64,000 bases of DNA from Arthrobacter sp. SLBN-122 (GCF_006715165.1 NZ_VFMS01000001.1:3038001-3102000), one strand, 5' to 3'; positions 1 to 9,672 are shown, counted from the stretch's first letter. Notes: a model not told the origin generated them from the sequence alone. A program made the numbers and translations.

Positions 1-2555
1 TCCACCTGGGCGCGGTCAGGCGCGTCTGCCGTGCGGGCGTCGTCGGCCGGCTGGGCTGCGGTGATCCGGCCCGCGAGCACCTCTTCAACAGTGAATTCGG
101 CGGCCGCCACAGCCTGTGTCCAAAGCAGCGCGGGCTCAACCGCCCGGGGCAGGGGCGTTCCGAAGTGCGGATGGGCCGACGCGAAAGCGCCCTGTTTCAG
201 CAGATAGAACGCCGTCGGGTCATCGGGCGGGGTGTCCCCGGAATGGAGGGCCCACTGGTAGAGCGCTAGCTGGAGCGCGGTGCCCTGCTGGATTTCCTCG
301 CGGCGGTACTTCGCGTTGTTGGTCCATTTGAGGTCGACGACGACGGTGCGGCCTTCCGCGTCGATGCCCACGGCGTCTGCGCTGCCCTTCACGTGGACCT
401 TGAATACCTCGCCGTCGGCGGACAGACGTACGTCTTTTCCGAATTCCCGCTCGACGTCCTGGAGCGTTATGCCGCCCCTTGAGAGCTGTCTGAAGAAAGT
501 TCCGATCGAGGCCACGAGGGTGGCGGTGACGGCGGAACGGCGGCGCAACTGGCCCGGCAGCAGCAGTTCCGAGGCGTAGTGGGGAATCAGTTCGTCGACG
601 GTCAGCCGGATCTCTGTTTCGTCTGGAACTGCGCGATTCCCGGGGCGAAGGCGGTGGTGGAGGACCTCCACCACCTTGTGCGCGAAGCTCCCGAGCATTT
701 GGTTGTCCATGGGGATGCCGGCGGCGTCGGCAACGTGCAGCTGTGACTTCTTCTGCAGCACCCAGGCAAGGGAACAGCCGAGCAGCGTCGTTAGCTGGCT
801 GAAGGACAGCCGCTCCGGTCGTAGCGAGGGATTCGGGCCAACTTCGTGGACAGGCGGGGGCGGAACGGGCAGGTTCCGGTCCACGGGAACCAGTTGGGCG
901 CTCCGCCCGGCGAACCGCCAGCGGCCGTCGGGGCCGGTGAGCTCGGCCGGCGTCGCGCTCAGTAGGGCGATGCGCTCGGACAATGACTTCGCAGTTCCCT
1001 CTTCCGGGCGCGGGGGCTGGGCGGCGGCCAGTGCCTCCAGGAGCGGATTGCTTTCGCTCCGCTCGCCATTGATCTGCTGGGCCTGGATGATGACCAGGTT
1101 TCGGCACCGGCCGGCGGCTGCGAGCGTCTGCCCGGCCGAAAGCGCCGCAAGGCCTTCCGGTGACGGCAGGTGGACACCCACCCTGGCAAGGGTCTCGACA
1201 TCGTGCGCGTCCCAGCGCCGCCCCGGAGCCGTGGATCCACTGCGGAAGCCCCACCACAGCACGTTCTCGACGTTTCCACCGAGTTCGTGCAGATGGTTGA
1301 GCCGGAGCCAAGGACTGGCTTCCGCGGCGACTAAGGGGCTGGACGTTGGCGTCACCACGGCGGAGATGATGCGCCGCAGCTCACGGCGGGAAACCGACGG
1401 GAGGGGCGCGACGAGCTCCAGAATCCGCTGCAGTTGGGTGGACGTGGCCTGGAAAACGGGGTCGACGGCGGCGCGGGCCCGCAGCCGGCCGGCGAACCAC
1501 ACCGCGCTCCCCGCCAGGTCGGCTCCGCTGGCGCTGTCCCCGCTGATCAGGCCGGCGTTGAACGTACGGTCGAGGATGGCGGCCAGATCATGACCTAGCT
1601 GTTCGTCGTCGGCGATCTTCCGAATGGCCTCCTTCCAGGCGGCGCCGCCTGTGCCGGGTGCCTGTTGGAGAGCCTGCAGGAGGTGGTGCGCTGCCCGTCG
1701 CTTGACCGGGCTGCCGGGGAGCGACAGGAACTCAGCCAGGAGCCGTACGTCGGCCGGGGCCCAGATGAGCTCGAAGAAGAGGGGAATTAGCTGGTCCTGT
1801 ACCCGCCACGGGGAGCGGGCGCCCACACCCAGGCGGGGCAGTCCATGCCCGGCAAGGTACTGGTCAAGGACGGAGGTGCTGTCCGAGCACACCACAGCTG
1901 TTCTGGCGTTGTATCCGTTGGAAAGCCAGCGGGCTGCCTGCTCGGCGGCCTCCCACTCTGTTTCGGCTGTGAGAATTGTCAGGCGCGGCTGGACAGTTGC
2001 CTGAGTCGCATCGCTGACTTGGACGCCGTGCCCGCGAAGTCTGGCGATAATGCGTTGCCAGATTGCGGGGAAGGATGTCTCGGGGTGCTGGAGGATCAGC
2101 TGGTCGATCCCGAGCGGCAGGGGAGTGTCGAGGGCGTCAAGCAGTTCCAGGGTGTCGTCCGCAAGCGAGGGGGCCAAATATCCTGCGGCATGTTCCGCGG
2201 CAGCAAGTGTGCGAAGCAACGGTGAAGGACCCGTGACGTCGGGACCGTTTTCGGGCAGCGTGCCGTCCCAGCCGTTGCTGACGGCGTCGTCCCGGCCGTC
2301 GAGGAGCTCCCGGGCGGTGGACCATGGATCCACTTGGAGCGAGGCATGGAACCATTCGGCCGGTGTGTCTATGGACTGCAGTCGCTGGAGGTACTGGCCG
2401 ATGCGCTCGGCGTGCGGGGTTTCGGGGCGGGTAATGCCCAGCCGTGTCTGCAGCAGGGTGGTGAATCCCTTGCGGCCTACCCGCACGCGGTTCAAGCCAG
2501 GTTCGGTGTAAGCCCACGGGGCTCGGTCCAGAAGCCATCCGAACTCAACGATCAT
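1..2555 (-). CDS. AddB-like PD-(D/E)XK nuclease/inactive-helicase protein (3' end off window)
   Basis: One frame stays open from an ATG at 2555 to the left edge, about 851 codons, so the C-terminus is missing. The N-terminal 550 or so residues look like the helicase-like scaffold of AddB/RecB-type proteins, with no clear Walker A. Around residue 590 there is a nuclease-entry segment containing GCSLAWVLQKK, where AddB and Cas4-type proteins carry their first conserved Cys. Near residue 725-735 the core DAVGIDAEGRTVVVDLKW fits the D...(D/E)xK motif of PDDEXK_1 nucleases, followed by a QLALY helix. It is the last visible gene of a five-gene operon, 72 bp after the two-TM protein. The expected role is DNA-end processing together with the two helicases encoded upstream. 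Family assignment is firm; the defence role is inferred. Confidence 0.8.
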   Translation of the reverse strand, partial: MIVEFGWLLDRAPWAYTEPGLNRVRVGRKGFTTLLQTRLGITRPETPHAERIGQYLQRLQSIDTPAEWFHASLQVDPWSTARELLDGRDDAVSNGWDGTLPENGPDVTGPSPLLRTLAAAEHAAGYLAPSLADDTLELLDALDTPLPLGIDQLILQHPETSFPAIWQRIIARLRGHGVQVSDATQATVQPRLTILTAETEWEAAEQAARWLSNGYNARTAVVCSDSTSVLDQYLAGHGLPRLGVGARSPWRVQDQLIPLFFELIWAPADVRLLAEFLSLPGSPVKRRAAHHLLQALQQAPGTGGAAWKEAIRKIADDEQLGHDLAAILDRTFNAGLISGDSASGADLAGSAVWFAGRLRARAAVDPVFQATSTQLQRILELVAPLPSVSRRELRRIISAVVTPTSSPLVAAEASPWLRLNHLHELGGNVENVLWWGFRSGSTAPGRRWDAHDVETLARVGVHLPSPEGLAALSAGQTLAAAGRCRNLVIIQAQQINGERSESNPLLEALAAAQPPRPEEGTAKSLSERIALLSATPAELTGPDGRWRFAGRSAQLVPVDRNLPVPPPPVHEVGPNPSLRPERLSFSQLTTLLGCSLAWVLQKKSQLHVADAAGIPMDNQMLGSFAHKVVEVLHHRLRPGNRAVPDETEIRLTVDELIPHYASELLLPGQLRRRSAVTATLVASIGTFFRQLSRGGITLQDVEREFGKDVRLSADGEVFKVHVKGSADAVGIDAEGRTVVVDLKWTNNAKYRREEIQQGTALQLALYQWALHSGDTPPDDPTAFYLLKQGAFASAHPHFGTPLPRAVEPALLWTQAVAAAEFTVEEVLAGRITAAQPADDARTADAPDRAQV

Positions 2556-2627
2556 TGTTGCCCCAAAGTTTTTGTCTGCTGGCTTTGTACTACGGTATGG
2601 CAGGGTCCGTGCGGTCGTGCCATCGGC

Positions 2628-3224
2628 CTACCGTGCCCTATTCTGCGCGCTGCTGTCCCCACCAGATTCTGTGGCTGCGGCAAGCAAGCGGTCAAAGCTC
2701 GTTATTCCGTAGTCGGGAGGGGTGGCGGTGATGGCGATGCGCGTCGTCCAGACAACGTTGTCCACGCGCTTGATGACGGCATTCCGCTCCTGCGCAGGCG
2801 ATTGCTCCCTGATCGACACAAGCTCTAGCCCGGGAACACCATTGACGAGGAGGGGAAGGGGTTTGCCGGTTTCGATCAGCGACCTGAACTGCTTCGCCGA
2901 CAACTGGTCGGCAATATTTCCTGTCAGCCCCGCGATTATGTCGTTGACCGTGCCTGTCAGTCCCTCCAGGAACCTGCGCTCGGCGGAGGCCTTACCTTTG
3001 ATTGCCAGTGCGGTGAAGACAAGGGCGAATACCCCGGTAAAGAGAGTGAAAGCCCCGCCGCTCCTGAGCCCGGGAATGAAAATCATCAGGACCAGGCACA
3101 GCACTGCGCCGATGACAGCGCATCCGACGAACATGTTTCCGGCGTCCTTTGCCGGCTTGCCGCTCCACTGTTCGGACGTAAAAGCTCTGAGGACGCGCGA
3201 CTCCGGCTGGAATTTTGGCATCAT
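2628..3224 (-). CDS. Two-TM membrane protein in the helicase-sigma operon
   Basis: This 198-aa protein of no recognised family starts at an ATG that overlaps the stop of the preceding gene (ATGA), so translation is probably coupled. Two hydrophobic segments at about residues 30-75 predict a membrane hairpin near the N-terminus. After them come a helical stretch (EGLTGTVNDIIAGLTG) and a soluble C-terminal domain of about 90 residues. A similar T-x-NDI-x-LTG stretch occurs in the separate membrane protein at 8229-8804, suggesting distant kinship. As the only membrane component among helicases and nucleases, it could anchor the complex or act as an effector. Function is unknown. Confidence 0.7.
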   Translation of the reverse strand: MMPKFQPESRVLRAFTSEQWSGKPAKDAGNMFVGCAVIGAVLCLVLMIFIPGLRSGGAFTLFTGVFALVFTALAIKGKASAERRFLEGLTGTVNDIIAGLTGNIADQLSAKQFRSLIETGKPLPLLVNGVPGLELVSIREQSPAQERNAVIKRVDNVVWTTRIAITATPPDYGITSFDRLLAAATESGGDSSAQNRAR

Positions 3225-3811
3225 TTCTCCCGTTTCGCTTCGAGCAGGGCCTCGGCCAGGATGATGGCGTGCCGTGCGTCCTGGAGATCGCTGCGCAGGC
3301 CCGGGTCCGGATTGACCACTCCAGGCACGTCCGCCGTTCCGCTGAGTTCGCCGATCGCCCGGCTCAGGTTCTCGCGCTCCTGCGAGAGCATCCGGGATGA
3401 CGTCAGCTTGGTCCTGCTCTTCTCCAGCGCCTGGAGGGCGCTGTTGATTTCGTCCCAGCGCGCCCGGACGGCGGCTAATCGAACATCGACCCGCTGCACC
3501 CGGTTTCTAAACAGGGGCTCCATCTTGAGCGCAACCGCATGGAGCTCAACCAGGGCAGTTCTCCGTGTGGACTTTCCAGCGGTACCTGCCTGCAGCTCCT
3601 CGCACACGTGAAGCCGCTGCTCCCAGAGCTGAAGACCTGTGGTGTTCTGCCTCATCAGCCGAGCCAAGATTTCAACAATTTCGTTCAGGGTGTTGCGCCG
3701 GGCCTTGAGTTTGGCACTGGCGGCATCAAGACGGCCAATGAATTCCTCGTAGTTGTCCACCGGCGCCGCACTTTTGGTCGGCCACGGCAGTTTTCGTGGC
3801 TCCGCCATCAT
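3221..3811 (-). CDS. Helical hypothetical protein in the helicase-sigma operon
   Basis: This 196-aa, Arg/Leu/Ala-rich protein is predicted almost entirely alpha-helical with coiled-coil character, for example residues 25-60 and 105-150. It has no signal peptide, membrane segment or recognisable catalytic motif. Its ATG overlaps the stop codon of the helicase-sigma gene by 4 bp, and its own stop overlaps the next start by 4 bp, so it is tightly coupled within the operon. A scaffold or adaptor role between the helicase-sigma protein and the membrane protein is possible but purely inferred from position. Confidence 0.7.
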   Translation of the reverse strand: MMAEPRKLPWPTKSAAPVDNYEEFIGRLDAASAKLKARRNTLNEIVEILARLMRQNTTGLQLWEQRLHVCEELQAGTAGKSTRRTALVELHAVALKMEPLFRNRVQRVDVRLAAVRARWDEINSALQALEKSRTKLTSSRMLSQERENLSRAIGELSGTADVPGVVNPDPGLRSDLQDARHAIILAEALLEAKREK

Positions 3812-6357
3812 GCTGCACCTGCCTCGGTGCTTGTGGATCCGTCGACGGCGTCATAGTTGTATTCGCGTAGGGACTGGCATCGTTCTGGTTCTCTGAGCAG
3901 CGCCATGGTCTTCGACTCGATCTGGCGGATGCGCTCGCGGGTTACGCCGTAGGCCCTGCCGATGGCATCGAGGGTCTTCTCCTCGCCGTCGTCAATCCCA
4001 AAGCGCATAGCGATGACGCCAGCCTCCCGCTCGGTCAGCGTATCCAAGACCGCATGCACTTGGGCCTTCAGCTGTTGCTGGGCGATCTGGTCAAGAACAT
4101 CCACGTGGCAGGGATCGAGGAGTTGGTCGGACAGCGGCTCCAGGCCGCTCTTACCGTCCGAAACGAGATAGTCCAGCGAAAGCACGGGCTTGTCGAGGAG
4201 CAGAAGATGCACCACCTTTTCGGCCGACTGATCCGTGTGTTTGCCGAGCTCGGCAACGGTGTACTCAACGCCCCTGCGGAACGCGTCGCTTTGAACAGAC
4301 TTCACTTTATTGATCTGCTCCACCATATGGACCGGGAGCCGGATGACCCGGGCTTTGTCGGCCAATGCCCGAGTGACGGCCTGCCGGATCCACCACGTTG
4401 CGTACGTGGAGAACTTGTTGCCAAGGGTGTAGTCGAACTTGCAGACTGCCCGGTGGAGGCCGATGTTCCCTTCCTGGATCAGATCAAGCAGGTCCATGCC
4501 GTGGAACACGTACTTCTTGGCGATGGATATGACCAGACGGAGATTCGCCTCCAGCAGGGCGTCGGAGGCACGCTCACCCAGCAAAGCAATGGCGCGCAGC
4601 TCCCGGGATTCCTTGCGGCCCCGGGGAGTGCCATCGGCCAGCAGGTGCGCGGCGTAAAGCCCCGCCTCGATGTCCTTGGCGAGCTCCACCTCCTGTTCGG
4701 CTGTCAACAGGGCAGCGCGGCCGGCACGCTGCAGGTAGTCCGAGACTCCGTCGTCGCTAAACCCCTTGAGCCCCTGAAGTTCCTCCAGCCAGCCAGTATC
4801 CCCAAGATCGAATGACGTCGGCGTGCCCTCGTCGTCCTCCACTGGAGGTTGCACCATCACCGGTTCTGGCGTTCCGGGTCTGCCGACTTCTGGTCCAACG
4901 CCGTTTCCGGGCGTGCCCGCCGCCGTCGGCTCACCGGGCTCGGGCGCCGAAGGCTCCTCAAGTTCGGCCTGGCGGAGGAACTCCTGTAGCCCGTCCAGGT
5001 CGGACTTGATGTCGAAGAATTCAACGTTCCGTGCGAAAGGCAGCACCTTGCCGAGGAATTCCTCGCCCTGGACGTCCGGGTCTTCCACGGTGCGCTTGGA
5101 ATAGAGGACAACCAAGCGGCCGGGCCCCCCGTCCGCCTTCTTGCGGATGACGCGGCCAAGCCGCTGCACCATCTGCCGCTGGCTGCGGTTGGCGGCAACG
5201 ATGATCCCGAGGTCGGCCTCGGGCACGTCAATGCCTTCGTCGAGGAGCCGCGGCGCGGCCAGAATCTGCGATGTGCCGGTACGGAAGTCTTCCATGCCCT
5301 GCCGTCGGTCGTCCTTGGTCATGCCACTGAACACTGCCGAGGCCTTCGAGCCCAGAGCCGTGTACAGCTCCTGCGCCCGGCGTGCGGACTCCTGGGTTTG
5401 GGTAAAGACCAGCGTTCCGCGGGATTGGTCGACAGTCTCCTTCAGGGCTGCCAGCGCCAGGTATTTCGTCTTGGCCGCAGCCAGAAGGGTGAGACGCGAG
5501 GACATGGCACGCATATACTTCCGCGCAATGGTTGCTTCGCGGCTGGACGAATCAGAGGCCGCGAGAGCAGCCACAGCGGCAATGAACTGCGGAAACGGCC
5601 GCCGCGGGATGCCGGCGTAGGACTCAAGATTCCGTGCCGCCTCCACCATCACAGCAGAGAACTCGTCGTAGGCCGCCTGCTCCGAGGACACCAGGTCAAC
5701 GCCAACCAACGCGATGTCGAAGGGCGCAATAACCTGGTCTTTCAGTGCCCGGTCGTACCAGAGGTTGTAGATGACGCCACCGAAGTAGGGCGTCAGAAGG
5801 TTCTCATGTTCACCGTCGGCCCGCTCGAAGGTAGCAGTCAGCCCAAGGCGCCAGGCGTACCCTTCCTGCAGGGCACCGGCGAACATTGGTGCCGCGTAGC
5901 GATGGCACTCGTCAGCAATAATCAGGCCGGCCTTGTGCGAACGCAGCGTTTCCCGGTTGGACGCCGAATGAACGATGGCCACGAGGATGTCGACGTCGTC
6001 AAGGGAATCGGAGCGCCCATCGCCAAGGGCACCACGCCGCGCAGCCGGAAGGTCGCGGCGCAGGGACACCAGCCACTGGCGCTGCAGCTCGGCTGTGGGA
6101 ACCAGGATCAGGACCTTGATGCCCTGCCGGACTGCCTCGAAAGCCGCTGCAATCCCCACGCGTGTCTTACCTGAACCGGTGACGGCTTCCACAACGCCGC
6201 GGCGGGCGTTCGAGTGCCATGCCTTCAGGGCTTCCTGCTGCCAGGGATAGAGGAAGGCGTAGTCGTAGGCGGCTGGCACCGTCGGGGGCGCAGCCGGGAC
6301 GGGCACCTGCGGAAGCGTCGCAATCGGGTGTGGCCCGGCGTCGGCTAATTCTGGCAT
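3808..6357 (-). CDS. SF2 DEXH helicase fused to a sigma-70 factor
   Basis: This is an 849-aa two-part protein. Residues 45-440 form an SF2 helicase: Walker [11 protein letters not shown] near 58, Walker B ADECH near 149, TATFE near 175, [12 protein letters not shown] near 374 and [10 protein letters not shown] near 402. A Pro/Gly/Glu-rich linker covers about 460-530. Residues 535-849 are a sigma factor with region 1.2 ([16 protein letters not shown]), region 2 ([38 protein letters not shown]), region 3, and region 4 ([16 protein letters not shown] with [10 protein letters not shown]). Region 2 is close to primary sigma factors, so RNA polymerase binding is plausible. The start is set at the ATG at 6357, preceded by GGGGGA; an in-frame TTG at 6417 would add 20 residues. 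It is the second gene of the operon. I know of no characterised protein with this fusion. Domain calls are firm; function is open. Confidence 0.88.
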   Translation of the reverse strand: MPELADAGPHPIATLPQVPVPAAPPTVPAAYDYAFLYPWQQEALKAWHSNARRGVVEAVTGSGKTRVGIAAAFEAVRQGIKVLILVPTAELQRQWLVSLRRDLPAARRGALGDGRSDSLDDVDILVAIVHSASNRETLRSHKAGLIIADECHRYAAPMFAGALQEGYAWRLGLTATFERADGEHENLLTPYFGGVIYNLWYDRALKDQVIAPFDIALVGVDLVSSEQAAYDEFSAVMVEAARNLESYAGIPRRPFPQFIAAVAALAASDSSSREATIARKYMRAMSSRLTLLAAAKTKYLALAALKETVDQSRGTLVFTQTQESARRAQELYTALGSKASAVFSGMTKDDRRQGMEDFRTGTSQILAAPRLLDEGIDVPEADLGIIVAANRSQRQMVQRLGRVIRKKADGGPGRLVVLYSKRTVEDPDVQGEEFLGKVLPFARNVEFFDIKSDLDGLQEFLRQAELEEPSAPEPGEPTAAGTPGNGVGPEVGRPGTPEPVMVQPPVEDDEGTPTSFDLGDTGWLEELQGLKGFSDDGVSDYLQRAGRAALLTAEQEVELAKDIEAGLYAAHLLADGTPRGRKESRELRAIALLGERASDALLEANLRLVISIAKKYVFHGMDLLDLIQEGNIGLHRAVCKFDYTLGNKFSTYATWWIRQAVTRALADKARVIRLPVHMVEQINKVKSVQSDAFRRGVEYTVAELGKHTDQSAEKVVHLLLLDKPVLSLDYLVSDGKSGLEPLSDQLLDPCHVDVLDQIAQQQLKAQVHAVLDTLTEREAGVIAMRFGIDDGEEKTLDAIGRAYGVTRERIRQIESKTMALLREPERCQSLREYNYDAVDGSTSTEAGAA

Positions 6358-6435
6358 TTCATCCCCCATTGGACGGTTCTGATCTGGTGCCTGAAGAGTA
6401 TGCGGAGGCGCTGACAATTTAGGTGAGCGCCGCCA

Positions 6436-8121
6436 CTACTCGCCGGACAGCACCGGTCTCCACGCCTGCGTATGCGACAGCGCGAGCTTAAGTTCGCGGC
6501 CGCCTGCCTCCTCCAGCAGCCCGGAATCACCTACAACCACCAGCAGGCTCCGGGCCCGCGACAATCCGACATATAGCTGTTCCCGGGCCCTGCCCATGTC
6601 CTTGAATCCGTTGACGCAAAGGACAACAACGGACCGTTCCAAGCCCTTGAAGCCCAGCACATGGCCGTAGAACTCGCCGTCGTTGGCGTGGAAGTCCCGC
6701 CAGTACTCTTCCGTGGCGCCGCGCTTGAAGTAGTCCAGGTGGATCGGGTGGCGGTCCTTGGTGGTGAGGAGCGCGATCTGGTTGTTGGCCCAGCCTTCCT
6801 CGATCAGCGCGTCCACGCAGTCTCCGGCGACCTCGAGCGCGTCCTCGGTCGGGCAGTCCACGAACCGTACTGGCAGGCCGGTGCTGCCCCGGGGCGTGAA
6901 ATATTCGCCGGCGAAGGGCTTGAACGTGTCGGCGATCTTGCGGGTGTTGCGGAGGTTGTCGTCAATGTGGATGGGCACGAACGTGGCCATCGGCCCATTG
7001 GTAAGGTCCGCCGTCGCGCCTCCCCAGCGCTGGTAGACGTCCTGCCGGTCATCCATGAAGGCGTACACCTCGCCAGCGGAGGGGTCTGTGGTGCAGGCGA
7101 GCAGCGCGTCCCACCAGAGCGGCGCAAAGTCCTGCGCTTCATCAACAATCACAGCGTCCAGGCGTTCCTGCGGTCCCATCTCAGCGGCGAGTTCCTTCAG
7201 GAGGCGGGGCATCTCCACGTCGAAGTAGTCCTGCCCCTGCCCGTCGGGAACGCCAATCCCGCGCACGTACTCGTGGAACTCGCCCGTGAACACCGGCTTC
7301 GCTTGGCGCCACGTCGCCACCCTGTCCTGAAGGTATTGCCCCAAGCCTTTGTTGTAGCAGAAGAGGCCGACGCGTTTGCCCTGTTTGCTGAGCATGCGGG
7401 CCTTTTCGACGGCGAGCCACGTCTTTCCGCTGCCGGCGCCGCCGGTGAAGCGGATCCGGGGGAGTGACCGGGTCGCCTGGAGCAGCACGGACTGGCGCTC
7501 GGTGAGGTGGTCCTGTGCTGCTTCGTCCTCCTGCGAGGTGGTTGAAGGCACGACGGCGGTGTCCAGGTTTCCGCCCAGCTTGCGGACGATGCGTTCCAGG
7601 AAGGCCGGCGCCAGTGGGGAGGCTCCGCCGCCTTCGTTTTCGATGGCCTGGCGGACGAGGTCGGCGGGGGATTTGCTGTCGGTCTGGTCGAGAATGAGCG
7701 ACCGCGGGCAACCTGCCATGGTCCAGTCCCGCGGCACGCCGGTGTAGGGGAGGCTGACCATGTAGACGCAGCGGCTGCTCAGGCGCGTACCGAGCTGGTT
7801 CTCCAGCCAGTTCTTGAGAGCGTGGAGTGCGCTCTGGGATTGCGCCACGGGGCTTTGGATCTTGCGTCTCTGGGTGCGGTCCGACTGGTACCACTGCCCG
7901 TCCGTGATGCTGACCTGGCCGCCCTTGACCTCGATCGCAGCCATGCCAACGTTGGGCCAGAGGACCAGCAGGTCAATTTCATATTCGTTCCGGCCGTCGC
8001 GGACGTGGACCGAGTGGGCCAGGACGCAGTCGTCGGGGAGGCTGCTCCGCAGGGCAGTCCAGACGGCCTTCTCCGCGTGGTGTCCCTCACCGAACTCCGG
8101 TTCTTCCGGAATGCACCTCAT
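6436..8121 (-). CDS. NERD-domain UvrD-like SF1 helicase
   Basis: This protein of about 561 aa begins with a NERD nuclease-related domain. YEIDLLVLWPN and AIEVKGGQV near residues 50-67 give the D...ExK core of the PD-(D/E)XK fold. An SF1A helicase follows: Walker A FTGGAGSGKTW near 229, DEAQDFAPLWW near 327, a DDNLRNTRKI helix, and GLSRARSLLVVVGD near 520. NERD-UvrD proteins are common in defence islands. The start is placed at the second ATG (8121), because the first (8133) lacks a ribosome site while GGGGG precedes the second. It is the first gene of the minus-strand operon running to the left edge, 78 bp before the preferred start of the helicase-sigma gene. It probably unwinds and cleaves DNA. 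Confidence 0.85.
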   Translation of the reverse strand: MRCIPEEPEFGEGHHAEKAVWTALRSSLPDDCVLAHSVHVRDGRNEYEIDLLVLWPNVGMAAIEVKGGQVSITDGQWYQSDRTQRRKIQSPVAQSQSALHALKNWLENQLGTRLSSRCVYMVSLPYTGVPRDWTMAGCPRSLILDQTDSKSPADLVRQAIENEGGGASPLAPAFLERIVRKLGGNLDTAVVPSTTSQEDEAAQDHLTERQSVLLQATRSLPRIRFTGGAGSGKTWLAVEKARMLSKQGKRVGLFCYNKGLGQYLQDRVATWRQAKPVFTGEFHEYVRGIGVPDGQGQDYFDVEMPRLLKELAAEMGPQERLDAVIVDEAQDFAPLWWDALLACTTDPSAGEVYAFMDDRQDVYQRWGGATADLTNGPMATFVPIHIDDNLRNTRKIADTFKPFAGEYFTPRGSTGLPVRFVDCPTEDALEVAGDCVDALIEEGWANNQIALLTTKDRHPIHLDYFKRGATEEYWRDFHANDGEFYGHVLGFKGLERSVVVLCVNGFKDMGRAREQLYVGLSRARSLLVVVGDSGLLEEAGGRELKLALSHTQAWRPVLSGE

Positions 8122-8140
8122 TGCTGCCCCCATATTAACG

Positions 8141-8156
8141 AACCGGCTCCCCGGTT
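8141..8156. promoter_or_regulatory. Short inverted repeat in the leader of the NERD-helicase operon
   Basis: AACCGG, a CTCC spacer and CCGGTT form a perfect 6-bp stem with a 4-nt loop, about 20 nt upstream of the preferred start at 8121. It could be an operator or an RNA hairpin in the leader. A chance palindrome is also possible in such GC-rich DNA. Confidence 0.25.
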
Positions 8157-8228
8157 TTGCGCTGTTCCAACGTTAGCTGGGCGGGACTGATTCACCATGG
8201 CGACACGGACAGGTCAAACTTCCCTATG

Positions 8229-8804
8229 TCAGGAGCGCGACTTGGCGGTGTCCTTGAAAGCGGAAAGTCCAAACTGGGCGCGGATATCAGCCAGGTCGCG
8301 CGTGTTCCGGTCAATCTGCCGAACCTGCTCTTTTTCGATGAACCAGGCAATGATTCGAACTGCGATCACCAGCGGCAACAGCAACAGGAAAGCCCAGCCC
8401 GCCGCAATGATGAAATCCGGCATGGTCAGGAACGCGTTCTTCAATCCGATGACGTTGTTCAGACTTCCCGTCAGGCTGCCCAGGATGTCATTCAATGTAT
8501 CGGTGACCGGCTGGAAGAACGGCCCGGCAGACAGCTGGGGACTGTCCAGTTTTGGGTCCTTCCCGACAGACCAGCGCTGATCCGTGAGGTGCGCAAGGAT
8601 ATAAAACACCACTGCCAGATTGGCGGCAGCGAATGACACCGTTGCCGCAAGCAGGGCACTAACCGCCCTCGCGGTTATTCTCAGTGGAGAAGACACTGGG
8701 CTGCCGATGACAAACAAACCGCCGACAATAAAAGCAGCGAGCCATACGAGATTCTTGAATGTATCGACGCTGACACCACTCAGCATTTCCATAGCACGTT
8801 CCAT
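8229..8804 (-). CDS. Three-TM membrane protein, unknown
   Basis: This 191-aa protein has three hydrophobic segments: about residues 11-32 and 40-65, and a long one near 133-160. A charged, soluble C-terminus follows with an EKEQVRQIDRNTRDL helix. Between the second and third segments lies TDTLNDILGSLTGSL, which resembles the TGTVNDIIAGLTG stretch of the two-TM protein at 2628-3224. The start at 8804 has AGGA just upstream. A longer in-frame reading exists, but its extra residues look non-coding (Ser/Arg/Gly-rich). It lies about 100 bp upstream of the NERD operon on the same strand. No family was recognised. Confidence 0.6.
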   Translation of the reverse strand: MERAMEMLSGVSVDTFKNLVWLAAFIVGGLFVIGSPVSSPLRITARAVSALLAATVSFAAANLAVVFYILAHLTDQRWSVGKDPKLDSPQLSAGPFFQPVTDTLNDILGSLTGSLNNVIGLKNAFLTMPDFIIAAGWAFLLLLPLVIAVRIIAWFIEKEQVRQIDRNTRDLADIRAQFGLSAFKDTAKSRS

Positions 8805-8958
8805 CTTCCTAATGCAGTGTAAGAACTGCGGCCGTTGGCCGCAGAGTTTGGTCCGCCCCGAAGGGGCCGATTCAATGTGACTAAGTTGGGCGGATAGAAC
8901 TGTCCGGGAGACGTCCGGATGGTCCAGCTCATGGCCTTCGGCGGACGCGGTACTTTCG

Positions 8959-9672
8959 TTATGCACGCTGCGGGTTTGACCCCGATGAGAGTACTTCCTT
9001 GATCCGGGACAAGTAAGGCCGCATTTGGGCGTCCCACCACTCATCTGGATTCCCGGCAAACTCGGTGTTCGCCGGGACCTCGAAGACGGTTCCAACGGTG
9101 AGTGTACATCCAGAGGACGTCGGTTCCAGCCGGTAGGTTGAGCGGCTGTTTACCTCGCTTTGGGCAATGGGACGCGTAGTTGCCCACCGAGGGCTTTCCT
9201 CGCCAATGACTTCGATAATGGAGACGGAGCCGTCGCGGCTTATGAAGCACTGTTGTTCTCCCACCCCGGAAGGGGTGCCGGGGACTGTGAAGGCCTTCAC
9301 CGCGTCGGAAAGGAGAACTGCGCTCTCAGCCGGTCGGATCAGTGACCATACGGTGCGGGCATCGTGCTCGTAGGTTTCCGAGGCATGCGCGCTGTAAGTC
9401 TTGGTCCGGTCGGAAGCCTGGGAGGCTTGAGCTGTCTCGAGCGCCCGCTTATGTCGGCGATTCACCACCGCCGACAGTAGGAGGAGCATAACTAACAGCG
9501 CGGTCGCGGCTATGAGAATTCCAAGCCCCAGGGCTTGATTCCCAAAGTAGCTAATTGCCGAGGCAAGCACGGCGATGGCAAGGTAACCGGCGGTAAAGAG
9601 TGTGTCATGGAGGATCTTGATGAACTTGATCAGTTTGTCATTATGAAGGTCCGGCTGTGGCAGTCCGTACAT
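8959..9672 (-). CDS. Two-TM protein with a C-terminal SRPBCC-like domain
   Basis: The N-terminus, about residues 15-75, holds two membrane segments. A linker and a roughly 140-residue soluble domain follow. Its pattern (a TYEHDARTVWSLIRPAE start, TRPIAQSEVNSRSTYRLEP in the middle, EWWDAQMRPYLSRIKEVL as a terminal helix) resembles the SRPBCC/polyketide-cyclase fold. The ATG at 9672 was chosen because it begins the clearly protein-like part; GTG and TTG starts up to 9735 cannot be excluded. Such membrane-tethered SRPBCC proteins are common unassigned genes in Arthrobacter relatives. No operon partner is evident. Confidence 0.6.
   Translation of the reverse strand: MYGLPQPDLHNDKLIKFIKILHDTLFTAGYLAIAVLASAISYFGNQALGLGILIAATALLVMLLLLSAVVNRRHKRALETAQASQASDRTKTYSAHASETYEHDARTVWSLIRPAESAVLLSDAVKAFTVPGTPSGVGEQQCFISRDGSVSIIEVIGEESPRWATTRPIAQSEVNSRSTYRLEPTSSGCTLTVGTVFEVPANTEFAGNPDEWWDAQMRPYLSRIKEVLSSGSNPQRA

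Noticed and set aside
220..1593. Long frames on both strands overlapping the AddB-like nuclease
   Set aside because: The nuclease frame is continuous and carries family motifs; the others are Arg/Pro/Ser-rich shadows.
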